Part shown: positions 23,111-30,943 of the stretch, piece by piece
Position numbering within the stretch: the first letter of the stretch is position 1
How the letters are laid out: each line of letters begins with the position of its first letter
Source of the DNA: Herbidospora cretacea
Lineage (GTDB): Bacteria; Actinomycetota; Actinomycetes; Streptosporangiales; Streptosporangiaceae
Assembly: GCF_001570605.1 (NCBI RefSeq)
Contig: NZ_BBXG01000023.1
Span: forward strand, 62,001 to 126,000
Reading direction: 5' to 3'
Length of the DNA stretch: 64,000 nucleotides
Translations under genes and position numbers: made by a program
The notes under the pieces: generated by a model
Seen by the model: the letters and a program-made list of their open reading frames with translations, nothing else
Databases searched by the model: none
What the model was told of the DNA's origin: nothing

Positions 23111-23439
23111 GAGCCGCGCGCGGCCTGCACCTCGGCGATGTGCGTGTCGGCCCAGGCCGTGATGGCGTCGACGACGTCTTCGAGGCTGTGGCCCAGTGGG
23201 GTGAGCTCGTAGTCGACCCGGGGCGGCACCACCGCGTGGACCGTGCGGGTGACCAGGCCGTCGCGTTCGAGGCCGCGCAGCGTCTGGGTCAGCATCTTCG
23301 GGGTCACCCCCTCCATCTTCCGGGCCAGCTCGGTGAAGCGGAGCGGGCCGCCGCGCAGGTGGGTGACGATCAGCATGCTCCACGCGTCGCCGATCCGGTC
23401 GAGGAGCTGGCGGCTCGCGCAGTCTCTCAGGCTGTCCAC
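23071..23439 (-). CDS. HxlR-family transcriptional regulator
   Basis: Winged-helix regulator of about 122 residues. The HxlR pattern is plain: CASRQLLDRIGDAWSMLIVTHLRGGPLRFTELARK, then GVTPKMLTQTLRGLERDGLVTR and YELTPLG. The early Cys (DCASRQ) is the position used for redox sensing in the QorR/HypR branch. GTG 23439 has GGAGG 11 bases upstream; a TTG at 23475 would add 12 residues. It is divergent from a QorB-like quinone reductase, matching the known qorR-qor2 arrangement, so it probably represses that gene and itself and responds to disulfide or quinone stress. Confidence 0.85.
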   Translation of the reverse strand: MDSLRDCASRQLLDRIGDAWSMLIVTHLRGGPLRFTELARKMEGVTPKMLTQTLRGLERDGLVTRTVHAVVPPRVDYELTPLGHSLEDVVDAITAWADTHIAEVQAARGSYDSKLSTAKNSS

Positions 23440-23551
23440 CTGCTCACTATCCTCCAGGTGCGTACCGCACTTCAAGGTGCCCGGTATCTCTTGGGAAGTA
23501 TGTTCTGACCTGGTCTGTTCCCTCGTTCACGTGCACAACGAGAGGAACATC

Positions 23552-24382
23552 ATGACTTACGTCGTCACCGGCGCCACCGGGCCCTTCGGGCGGCTCGCCA
23601 TCCAGAGCCTGCTGCGCCGGGGGGTGCCCGCCGGCCAGATCCGGGGGCTCGGGCGGCAGCTCGACAAGGCGGCCGACCTGGGCGTGGAGATCCGCCACGT
23701 CGAATACGAGGACCCGGAGTCGCTCCGCCACGCCTTCGAGGGGGCGTCGAGGGTGCTGTTCGTGTCCGGCTCCGAGGTGGGGCGGCGGGCGGAGCAGCAC
23801 GCCAACGTGGTGGCCGCCCTGGTGGAGGCGGGGGTGGAGCTGGTGGCGTACACGAGCATCCTCAACGCGCCCGCCTCCGCGATGGCCCTGGCCGAGGAGC
23901 ACCGGGCCACCGAGAAGGTGCTGACCGAGTCGGGGCTGCGGACGGTGTTCCTGCGGAACGGGTGGTACTACGAGGTGTACACCGCCCAGCTGGCCACCTA
24001 CCTCGAACACGGCGTCGCGGGGGCGGCGGGGGACGGGCTGATCAGCGCGGCGGCGCGGGCCGACTACGCGGAGGCGGCGGCGGTGGCGCTGACCGGGGAG
24101 GCCGAGCAGGACGTGTACGAACTCGCGGCCGAGGTCTTCACGCTGGCGACCCTGGCCGAGGAGGTCGCGAAGGCCTCGGGGCAGCCGGTGGAGTATGTGC
24201 CGCTCACCCCTGAGCGGTACCGGGAGGTCCTCATCGCGAACGGGCTGCCCGAGGGGATCGCCGACTTCGTGGTCGACATCGACCGGGGGATCGCGGCCGG
24301 GAGCCTGGAGACCACGAGCGAGGATTTGGCCAAGCTGCTCGGCCGTCCGCCGGTCACGCTGCGGGAGGCGCTGGCTCAGTAG
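23552..24382 (+). CDS. NmrA/QorB-like NAD(P)H:quinone oxidoreductase
   Basis: 276-residue atypical SDR. VTGATGPFGRLAIQSLL (residues 4-20) is the Rossmann glycine motif of the NmrA group, YTSILNAP replaces the classical catalytic tyrosine region, and FLRNGWYYEVY matches QorB/YtfG proteins, which reduce quinones with NADPH. ATG 23552 has AGAGGAAC upstream. It is divergent from the HxlR regulator and ends 7 bases inside the convergent mannosyltransferase gene. Confidence 0.87.
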   Translation: MTYVVTGATGPFGRLAIQSLLRRGVPAGQIRGLGRQLDKAADLGVEIRHVEYEDPESLRHAFEGASRVLFVSGSEVGRRAEQHANVVAALVEAGVELVAYTSILNAPASAMALAEEHRATEKVLTESGLRTVFLRNGWYYEVYTAQLATYLEHGVAGAAGDGLISAAARADYAEAAAVALTGEAEQDVYELAAEVFTLATLAEEVAKASGQPVEYVPLTPERYREVLIANGLPEGIADFVVDIDRGIAAGSLETTSEDLAKLLGRPPVTLREALAQ

Positions 24383-25683
24383 GCCCAGGCCGGGCTGGTG
24401 CGGGCGGAGGTCCGCACCAGCCATCCGGCGCCGACGCCCAGCGCGGCGGTCAGGTAGGCGGCGATGCCCAGGTCGGTGACGTAGGCGACCGCCCCGGCGG
24501 CGGCCACGCCGAGCCACTCCCAGCGCCCGTCGAGGGCGACCAGGGCGACCAGCAGCAGGGCATACCAGGAGTAGCCGGGCGTGAGCAGCAGGAACGCCGC
24601 GCCGGTGACGGTCAGCCCGCCCTGCCAGGGCCGCGCGGGGTCGCCGTTCCAGATCGTGTACGCCCCCACCGCCGCCGTCGCCAGCGCGACCACCGGCAGC
24701 GCCCAGGCGTCCGGCACCAGCAGCCGGACCAGCCCGTAACGGTCGCCGGACCCGCCGGAGTAGCCCTCCTCGGTCGCGTATCCGCCCAGGTAGCCGAAGA
24801 CGGACGCCTCCGAGGCCAGCACGTAGGGCAGGTAGGCGACGACCACCGCCGCCAGGGCCGGCAGGAGGACCGGCATGGCGTCACGCGGACGTCGTACACC
24901 CGACAGTGCCCCGGGAAGCAGGACGGCGGGGAAGAACTTCGCGGCGACGGCCGCCCCCAGCAACGCGCCTCCGGCGGCGCGCCGCCGGACCAGCACGGCG
25001 AGGGCGGCCACCGCCAGGAACACGCTCAGCACGTCGGCGTGGGCGTTGTTGACCGCCTCGACGGGGACCGCCGGGCACCACGCCCACAGGCACGCCCGCC
25101 GCGCCCCCGTCACCCGGACCAGCAGCGCCGTCGTCCCCAGCGCCAGCAGCAGACCGGCCACCTGGAGGGGCTTGTGGCGGGAGCCGGGGGGCGACAGCGC
25201 GTGGACCGCGAGGAAGTAGGCCTCGGAGACCGGCGGGTAGATGGTGTGCACCCACGGCCGGTTGATGCGGGTGCAGCCGCCGCCCCACAGCCACGACAGG
25301 TAGGCGGTGTCGCAGATCGGCCCGTCGGTGAACAGCCAGTCGTCGCGGAGCGCGGCCAGCTCGGAGGAGACCGGCGGATGGTCGTAGGGGGAGATCCCGG
25401 CCGCCTGCACCCGGCCGTCCCAGGCGTACCGGTAGGAGTCGGTGCTGGTCCGCGGCACCTCCAGCAGTCCCGTCGCCCCCACCACGAGCCCGCCCGCCAC
25501 CACCAGCGCGGCGGCCCGGTGGGCGGGCACCCGCCCGAGCGACCACGCCGCCGCGGCGAACAGCGCCCAGCAGACCGCGTACCACCCGATCAGCCCGGCG
25601 GGGTCGGCGAGCTGGCCCGCCCGGGTGACGGCGACGGCCAGCGCGGCGGCCAGGGCGGTCAGCAGGGCGACGGTGAGTCTCAC
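24376..25683 (-). CDS. GT87-type membrane mannosyltransferase (DUF2029)
   Basis: 435-residue polytopic glycosyltransferase with about ten membrane helices. The extracytoplasmic loop DSYRYAWDGRVQAAGISPYDHPP near residues 80-102 carries the acidic/WDG motif of polyprenyl-phosphate-mannose-dependent GT-C enzymes. GINRPWVHTIYPP-like and AAKFFPAVLLPG segments are also typical. It probably adds mannose from a lipid carrier to a cell-envelope glycan or glycolipid. GTG 25683 gives a normal N-terminal helix; the frame extends upstream into the divergent promoter. The TGA overlaps the convergent reductase gene. Confidence 0.82.
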   Translation of the reverse strand: MRLTVALLTALAAALAVAVTRAGQLADPAGLIGWYAVCWALFAAAAWSLGRVPAHRAAALVVAGGLVVGATGLLEVPRTSTDSYRYAWDGRVQAAGISPYDHPPVSSELAALRDDWLFTDGPICDTAYLSWLWGGGCTRINRPWVHTIYPPVSEAYFLAVHALSPPGSRHKPLQVAGLLLALGTTALLVRVTGARRACLWAWCPAVPVEAVNNAHADVLSVFLAVAALAVLVRRRAAGGALLGAAVAAKFFPAVLLPGALSGVRRPRDAMPVLLPALAAVVVAYLPYVLASEASVFGYLGGYATEEGYSGGSGDRYGLVRLLVPDAWALPVVALATAAVGAYTIWNGDPARPWQGGLTVTGAAFLLLTPGYSWYALLLVALVALDGRWEWLGVAAAGAVAYVTDLGIAAYLTAALGVGAGWLVRTSARTSPAWAY

Positions 25684-25786
25684 CGGGTCAGGGTGCCAGC
25701 GCCCCGGCGCGCCGGACGTGCCGCCGGGCCGGGCGCCCGCGTTTCGTGAGCCGTTTTTAGGCTCCGGCGCGATTCCATGGGGAGCT

Positions 25787-26893
25787 ATGAGACCCACGCT
25801 TCCGCAGTTCAGAGGCCGGTTGCACGACCCGCGCACCGCCGTGGCGATCGGCAGGTGGCTCGGGACGGCCGTGCTCGTCTGCTTCCTGACGGGACTGATC
25901 AGTCACTTCCTCCAGCACCCTCCCGGCTGGATGGCCGGCCTGCTGCCCACCCGCCCCACGTGGGGCTACCGGCTGACCCAAGGGCTGCACGTCGCCTCGG
26001 GCCTGGCCGCGATCGTGCTCGTCATGGCCAAGCTGTGGACCGTCTACCCGAGGCTGTTCGCCTGGCCGCCGTTCCGCTCGCCCGCCCACCTCGTCGAGCG
26101 GCTGACCATCGCGCTGCTCGTCGCCGCGACGGTGTTCGAGCTGTTCACCGGGCTGATCAACATCCTCCAGTGGTATCCCTGGCCGTTCTCCTTCACCTCC
26201 ACCCACTACGCCGTCGCCTGGATCGTCGCCGGTTCCCTGCTGCTCCACCTCGCCGTGAAGGCGCCGCTGATCAGGGACAACTGGCGGAGCAGGCCGGGCG
26301 TCGACACGGCCGACCGCAGGGCGCTGCTGACCGGGGTCGGCGCGGCCGTGGGCGCGGTCACGCTGACGACCGTCGGGCAGGCGGTCACCCCGCTGCGGGC
26401 CTTCGACCTGCTCGCGCCGCGCAACCCCGACGTCGAGACCCAGGGCCTGCCCATCAACCGGACGGCCGCCGCCGCCCAGGTCACCTACGCCTCGTCCGAC
26501 GGCTGGGCGCTGGAGGTCACCGGCCCCAAGCCCTACCGGATCACGCTGGCGGAACTGAACGCCCTCCCGCAGATGGAGGTGCGGCTCCCGATCGCCTGCG
26601 TCGAAGGCTGGAGCGCCAACGCGTGGTGGACCGGGGTGCCCATCCGTGACCTGCTCGACCGCGCCGGGGTGCCGCGCGGCACGTCGCTGCGGGTGGAGTC
26701 GCTGGAGGTCTGGGGCTACTACCGGACGATGGAGATGCCCGCCCAGTACGCCGACGACCTGACCACCCTGCTCGCGCTGCGCCTCAACGGCGAGGTGCTC
26801 TCGCTCGACCACGGCTATCCGGCGCGGATCATCGCGCCGAACCGACCGGGCGTGCTGCAGACCAAGTGGGTCTCCCGGATCGAGGCGCTGTGA
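25787..26893 (+). CDS. Membrane-anchored sulfite-oxidase-like molybdopterin protein
   Basis: 368-residue fusion of an N-terminal membrane module and a molybdopterin domain. Helices at about 23-42, 65-82, 105-124 and 140-158 contain several His (His40, His68, His140, His154) that could ligate b-type heme. A fifth hydrophobic stretch at about 180-200 leads into the sulfite-oxidase fold, with the molybdenum-ligating Cys271 in PIACVEGWS and DHGYPARIIAPNRPG near the C-terminus. Electrons could pass from the Mo site directly to the membrane cytochrome, or the reverse as in MsrPQ. ATG 25787 has GGGGAG upstream. The next gene overlaps in a GTGA. Confidence 0.85.
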   Translation: MRPTLPQFRGRLHDPRTAVAIGRWLGTAVLVCFLTGLISHFLQHPPGWMAGLLPTRPTWGYRLTQGLHVASGLAAIVLVMAKLWTVYPRLFAWPPFRSPAHLVERLTIALLVAATVFELFTGLINILQWYPWPFSFTSTHYAVAWIVAGSLLLHLAVKAPLIRDNWRSRPGVDTADRRALLTGVGAAVGAVTLTTVGQAVTPLRAFDLLAPRNPDVETQGLPINRTAAAAQVTYASSDGWALEVTGPKPYRITLAELNALPQMEVRLPIACVEGWSANAWWTGVPIRDLLDRAGVPRGTSLRVESLEVWGYYRTMEMPAQYADDLTTLLALRLNGEVLSLDHGYPARIIAPNRPGVLQTKWVSRIEAL

Positions 26894-27270
26894 GGGCGCT
26901 GCGGCTGGCCCTCGGCGCGGCCGGGGTGGCCGGCATCGTGACCGGGCTGTTCTTCCTGCTGCCGCAGCCCGGCCTGTGGGGCGTGGTGGTCTGGTTCGCC
27001 GGGGCCATCGCCCTGCACGACGCGCTGATCGGCCCGCTCGTGCTGGCCGTCGGCCTGGTGGTGGCCCGGCTGCCCGACCGGGCCGTCGTGCGGGGGGCGC
27101 TGATCACGATGGGCGGGCTGGTGCTCATCACGGTGCCGGCGCTGCTGCGCCCCGGCCCGTCGCCGAACCCGACGGTCCTGGTCCAGCCCTACGGCCGCAA
27201 CCTGCTGATCTGCCTGGCGGTCGTGGCCGTCGTCGCGGTCGTGCTGGTGGTGCTGCGCCGCCGGCGCTGA
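26890..27270 (+). CDS. Small integral membrane protein coupled to the molybdoenzyme
   Basis: 126-residue protein with four predicted helices (about 5-22, 30-55, 70-88, 100-122) and an Arg-rich C-terminus. I recognise no family. GTG 26890 overlaps the stop of the sulfite-oxidase-like gene, so production is coupled and it may be an accessory membrane subunit. Its last 82 bases overlap the 3' end of the convergent transferase gene. Confidence 0.72.
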   Translation: MRALRLALGAAGVAGIVTGLFFLLPQPGLWGVVVWFAGAIALHDALIGPLVLAVGLVVARLPDRAVVRGALITMGGLVLITVPALLRPGPSPNPTVLVQPYGRNLLICLAVVAVVAVVLVVLRRRR

Positions 27271-27899
27271 GCGAGCCGGGCGTGGAGGCCGCCGAACACG
27301 CCCCACGGGGCCAGGGCGGCCACCGCCTCGGCGTCGCCGGCGGTGTCGACGTCGCGCAGGCCCGGCAGGACGCCGACCGTCAGCCCCTTGTCGCGCAGCC
27401 GGGCGAGCTGGGCCGCCCCGGTCTCCGGCGCCGACATGGGCACCCCGAGCAGCAGCGCCGGGTCGGGTTCGGCCAGGCCGAGGGCCCAGAAGCCGCCGTC
27501 GTCGGCGGGGCCGAACCAGGCGTCGTGCCCGCCGAAGTCCAGACCGGGGCCGAGCAGGTCGGGCGTGACCTGAGGGGTGTCCATCCCGATGAGCAGCGCG
27601 GGCCCGTCGCAGGCCGCGAACGCGGCGGCCAGGCGCTCGTCGAGGCCGCCCTCGCCCTGCGCGCGGACCTCGAACCCGGCGGGCAGCCACTCCCCGGGAG
27701 ACCCGGCCAGCACCAGGACGTGCCGGTCGGCGGGGGTGCGCAGCGCCGCGGCGAGGGTGTCGGCCAGCGCCGCCTCGGCGAGGGCGGCAGCCTCGACCGG
27801 GGTGAACGGCGGGGTCAGCCGGGTCTTCACCCGTCCCGGCACCGGCTCCTTGGCGATCACGAGAAGCGTCGTCACTCGCCCGGCACCCGCCGCTCTCAC
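27189..27899 (-). CDS. DUF2064 glycosyltransferase-like protein (TIGR04282)
   Basis: 236-residue GT-A-like protein of the DUF2064 / rSAM-selenodomain-associated transferase 1 group. Motifs are LLVIAKEPVPGRVKTRLTPPF near the start, LLIGMDTPQVTPDLL as the metal-binding strand, and DAWFGPADDGGFWALGL. GTG 27899 overlaps the epimerase stop (GTGA); GTG 27875 would give the more usual MTTLLVIAKEP-type start. The last 25-30 residues are a Ser/Thr/Arg-rich tail that lies over the end of the convergent membrane-protein gene. Together with the epimerase and the GT87 protein it hints at a sugar-decoration pathway. Confidence 0.8.
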   Translation of the reverse strand: MRAAGAGRVTTLLVIAKEPVPGRVKTRLTPPFTPVEAAALAEAALADTLAAALRTPADRHVLVLAGSPGEWLPAGFEVRAQGEGGLDERLAAAFAACDGPALLIGMDTPQVTPDLLGPGLDFGGHDAWFGPADDGGFWALGLAEPDPALLLGVPMSAPETGAAQLARLRDKGLTVGVLPGLRDVDTAGDAEAVAALAPWGVFGGLHARLAQRRRRSTTSTTATTATTARQISRLRP

Positions 27900-28960
27900 A
27901 CCGCCATCCCGGCGGACGCCCGCTGCGGCGAGCGGGCGAACTCGGTCATGCCCGCCGCGAACCCGACCCTCGGCGCCCAGCCGAGCTCCCGCCGCAGCCG
28001 CGCCGAGTCGGCCGTGATGTGCCGTACGTCGCCGAGCCGGAACTCGCCCGTCACCACCGGCGCGGGCCCGCCGAACGCGGTGGCCAGCGCCGTCGCCATC
28101 TCTCCCACCGTGCGGGGCTGCCCGCTCCCGGTGTTGTACGCCTTATGGCCGCCCCCGGGCCGGTCGCCGATCGCGTCCAGCGCCCGCAGGTTGGCCGACG
28201 CGACGTCGGAGACGTGCACGAAGTCGCGCCGCTGGCCGCCGTCCTCGAACACCCGGGGCGCCTCGCCCCGCTGGAGGGCTGACCGGAAGAACGACGCGAC
28301 CCCGGCGTAGGGGGTGTCGCGCGGCATGCCCGGCCCGTAGACGTTGTGGTAGCGCAGCGAGATCGCGGCGCCGCCGGTCGCGCGGGCCCACGAGGCGGCC
28401 AGGTGCTCCTGGGCGAGCTTGGTGGTGGCGTAGACGTTGCGCGGGTCGACGGGGGAGTCCTCGCCGACCAGCCCGGGTTCGAGCTCGGCCCCGCACCACG
28501 AGCACCTCGGCTCGAACCGGCCCGCCTCCAGGTCGGCGACGTCGCGCGGCCCGGGCCGGACCACGCCGTGCTGCGGGCAGGAGTAGCGGCCCTCGCCGTA
28601 GACGACCATGGATCCGGCCTGGACGAGCCGGTCGATCCCCGCGCGCGCCATCGCGGCCAACAGCACGGCGGTGCCGTGGTCGTTGCAGGACACGTAGCCG
28701 GGCGCGTCGGCGAAGTCCTTGCCCAGGCCGACCATCGCGGCCTGGTGGCAGACGGCGTCGACCCCCCTGAGCGCCTTCTCCAGTTCCCCGGCGTCCCGGA
28801 CGTCGCCGTGGACGAACTCCGCGTCGGGCAGTGCTGGTTCGCCGGGATGGGCGGCGGGCAGCAGGGCGTCGTACACGACCGGTTCGTGACCGGCCGAGGC
28901 CAGTGCGGCGACGATGTGCGAGCCGATGAACCCGGCTCCTCCTGTGACGAGAACTCGCAT
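27896..28960 (-). CDS. NAD-dependent sugar epimerase/dehydratase
   Basis: Extended SDR of 354 residues acting on a nucleotide sugar. It shows VTGGAGFIGSHIV for NAD binding (residues 5-17), DVRDAGELEKAL, the catalytic YATTK, RYHNVYGPGMP and FVHVSDVASA. A Cys-rich insertion (YSCPQHGVVRPGP to CSWCGAELEPG, about 125-155) with two CxxC-like pairs could bind zinc and is not part of the basic GalE fold. It is translationally coupled to the DUF2064 gene. The specific sugar cannot be assigned. Confidence 0.87.
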   Translation of the reverse strand: MRVLVTGGAGFIGSHIVAALASAGHEPVVYDALLPAAHPGEPALPDAEFVHGDVRDAGELEKALRGVDAVCHQAAMVGLGKDFADAPGYVSCNDHGTAVLLAAMARAGIDRLVQAGSMVVYGEGRYSCPQHGVVRPGPRDVADLEAGRFEPRCSWCGAELEPGLVGEDSPVDPRNVYATTKLAQEHLAASWARATGGAAISLRYHNVYGPGMPRDTPYAGVASFFRSALQRGEAPRVFEDGGQRRDFVHVSDVASANLRALDAIGDRPGGGHKAYNTGSGQPRTVGEMATALATAFGGPAPVVTGEFRLGDVRHITADSARLRRELGWAPRVGFAAGMTEFARSPQRASAGMAV

Positions 28961-29008
28961 GTCAGAGACGCTACGGAAGCGACGGACCCGGGCCGGGTTC
29001 CCGCGCCG

Positions 29009-30262
29009 TCAGGCCACCGCGGTCTGCAGCAGCGCCAGCCCCGCCAGCAGCGCCGGCCCCCGTGACAGTTGCAGGATCAGACCGAGCGGAGCGGGCCCGA
29101 ACAGCCCGACGTCGACCACCGGGGCCGAGTAGTCGAGCGGCGGCCGGGTCGCCACCCGATAGACGACCCCGAGCACCCCGGCCGCCGTGATCGCCGCCAT
29201 CAGCGGGGTGACGCCCGGCACCACCAGCAGCGTCGCGAGCGACCAGACGACCGCCCCCGCGGCGGGGACCACCAGGTGGGCGAGGGCGAGCTCGCGGTCC
29301 GACCCGCCCAGCGCCCGCCGCAGCGCGGGCGACCGGGAGACCACGCGCAGCCCGCCCGCCAGCCGGTCGACCGCGAGGAACCCGGCCACGACGTGGACCG
29401 CGGGGAGCAGCGGCGTCACCGCCGCGCCGTAGGGCGCCGCCAGCAGCGCCGCCCAGACGAGCAGACCGGTCGGGGTGCGCCGGATCCTGGCCAGCTCAGC
29501 CGTGATCAGCGCGGTGAACCGGCCGCCGCGGATGGCCGCCGGCCGGACCCGCCCGAGCGTCCGGGCCCGGCGCTCCAGCACGATCGTCCAGAACATCGTG
29601 ACGTCGAGGGAGAGCGCGGAGGCCTGCGTCGCCGTGGCGAGCTCCGCCCCCGACGTCAGCCGCCCCCGCGTCATCGCCCCCAGCCGCCACCGCGCCAGCC
29701 CCACCGCCGCGAACGCGCACCCCAGCGCGACCGCCGCCGGGACGGCGACCTGAATGCCGGGATCGGCGAGCGCCGCCCCGGCGAGGACCCACGCCAGCAC
29801 GGTCAGCACCCGCTGGACCGGCCGCGTCCCGAAGGACCCCGCCTGGACCAGCACGCACCCGCACGCCACCACCGCCCCAATCGCCGCCCAGGCGGTGAAC
29901 CACGGTACGACCGGGACGGTCAGCCGGGTCACCGCGACGAACGCGAACCCCAGGAACAGGCACCCCGCCGCCCCCGCGGCCACCGCGGCGGCCAGATGCC
30001 TCCGCAGCGCTCTCCCCCGGTCGGCCGGGGTGCTCAGAACCCAGGTCCGGGCGGGCGCGCCGGCGTACAGAGGACCGAACCCGAGGAGCCCTTTGGCCAG
30101 CAGCACCACGCAGAGCCCGGTCAGGGCCGCCGCGACCCCCCGCCCGATCGGCGGCGCGGACCCGCCCGACAGCCCCGACGCCACGACCTGGGCCCCGATC
30201 GCGCCGAGCACGACCAGGTAGACGAGCCGCTCGGCGAGCGCCGCGACCCCGAACCGGGTCAT
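29009..30262 (-). CDS. ABC transporter membrane subunit (ABC-2-like)
   Basis: 417-residue polytopic protein with roughly ten to twelve hydrophobic segments and Arg-rich loops, no enzymatic motif. ATG 30262 overlaps the ATPase stop (ATGA), which identifies it as the membrane partner of that ATPase. It resembles actinobacterial DUF6297-type exporters in my judgement, but this is not certain. Cargo unknown. Confidence 0.75.
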   Translation of the reverse strand: MTRFGVAALAERLVYLVVLGAIGAQVVASGLSGGSAPPIGRGVAAALTGLCVVLLAKGLLGFGPLYAGAPARTWVLSTPADRGRALRRHLAAAVAAGAAGCLFLGFAFVAVTRLTVPVVPWFTAWAAIGAVVACGCVLVQAGSFGTRPVQRVLTVLAWVLAGAALADPGIQVAVPAAVALGCAFAAVGLARWRLGAMTRGRLTSGAELATATQASALSLDVTMFWTIVLERRARTLGRVRPAAIRGGRFTALITAELARIRRTPTGLLVWAALLAAPYGAAVTPLLPAVHVVAGFLAVDRLAGGLRVVSRSPALRRALGGSDRELALAHLVVPAAGAVVWSLATLLVVPGVTPLMAAITAAGVLGVVYRVATRPPLDYSAPVVDVGLFGPAPLGLILQLSRGPALLAGLALLQTAVA

Positions 30263-30867
30263 GCGATCTCGATCGTGCGGTCGGCGACCGCCGCGATCAG
30301 ATCGGGGTCGTGGGAGGTGAACAGGACGGCCACCCCGGCCGCCTTCTCCTTGCCCAGACGGTCGGCCAGCCAGGAGCGCCCGGGGTGGTCGAGCCGCTGC
30401 TCGGGTTCGTCGAGGAGCAGCAGGCGGCGGGGGCGCACCAGGCAGGAGGCCAGGCCGAGGCGGTGGCGCTGGCCGCTCGACAGGGTGACGGGAAGCTGGT
30501 CGGGGGAGAGGCCGAGTTCCCTCATCACGGCCGCCACGACGGCGGCCGGGTCCACGGTCCCGTGGGCGTGGGCGCAGAGGGTGAGATGGTCGACGACCGA
30601 CAGGTCGGGGAAGTAGTCGGCGTCGTCGAGCAGGCACGCCATCGCGGCCCGGACCTCCGGGTCTGACTCGCGCAGGGCTCTGCCGTCGAGTGCGACGAGG
30701 CCGGAGTCGGCTTCCTCCAGGCCGGCGACGCAGGTGAGCAGGGTGGTCTTGCCCGCGCCGTTGGGACCGGCGACGGCGAGGGCCTCGCCGGGGGCCAGCG
30801 TGAAGGTGACGCCGGTCAGCACGGGGTGGCCGGCGTAGGACTTGCACAGGCCGGAGACGGTCAGCAC
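30259..30867 (-). CDS. ABC transporter ATPase
   Basis: Single nucleotide-binding domain of 202 residues. Walker A is GPNGAGKTT (34-42), the signature is TLSSGQRHRLGLA, Walker B is RRLLLLDEPEQRLD and the switch His is in LFTSHDPDL. The length is at the short end for ABC-2 ATPases. It energises the membrane protein encoded immediately downstream; direction is probably export. Confidence 0.92.
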   Translation of the reverse strand: MLTVSGLCKSYAGHPVLTGVTFTLAPGEALAVAGPNGAGKTTLLTCVAGLEEADSGLVALDGRALRESDPEVRAAMACLLDDADYFPDLSVVDHLTLCAHAHGTVDPAAVVAAVMRELGLSPDQLPVTLSSGQRHRLGLASCLVRPRRLLLLDEPEQRLDHPGRSWLADRLGKEKAAGVAVLFTSHDPDLIAAVADRTIEIA

Positions 30868-30892
30868 CCACCCAGTATCGAGGCGGAGAAGG

Positions 30893-30926
30893 GCCGGGCG
30901 CCCTCCCCGGAGGGAGGACGCCCGGC
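30893..30926 (-). terminator. Hairpin terminator of the surface-glycan operon
   Basis: GCCGGGCG pairs with CGCCCGGC around an inner CCTCC/GGAGG element. It lies 18 bases past the stop of the large secreted protein and between two leftward genes. Confidence 0.75.
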
Positions 30927-30943
30927 GATATACGACAAGCGGT

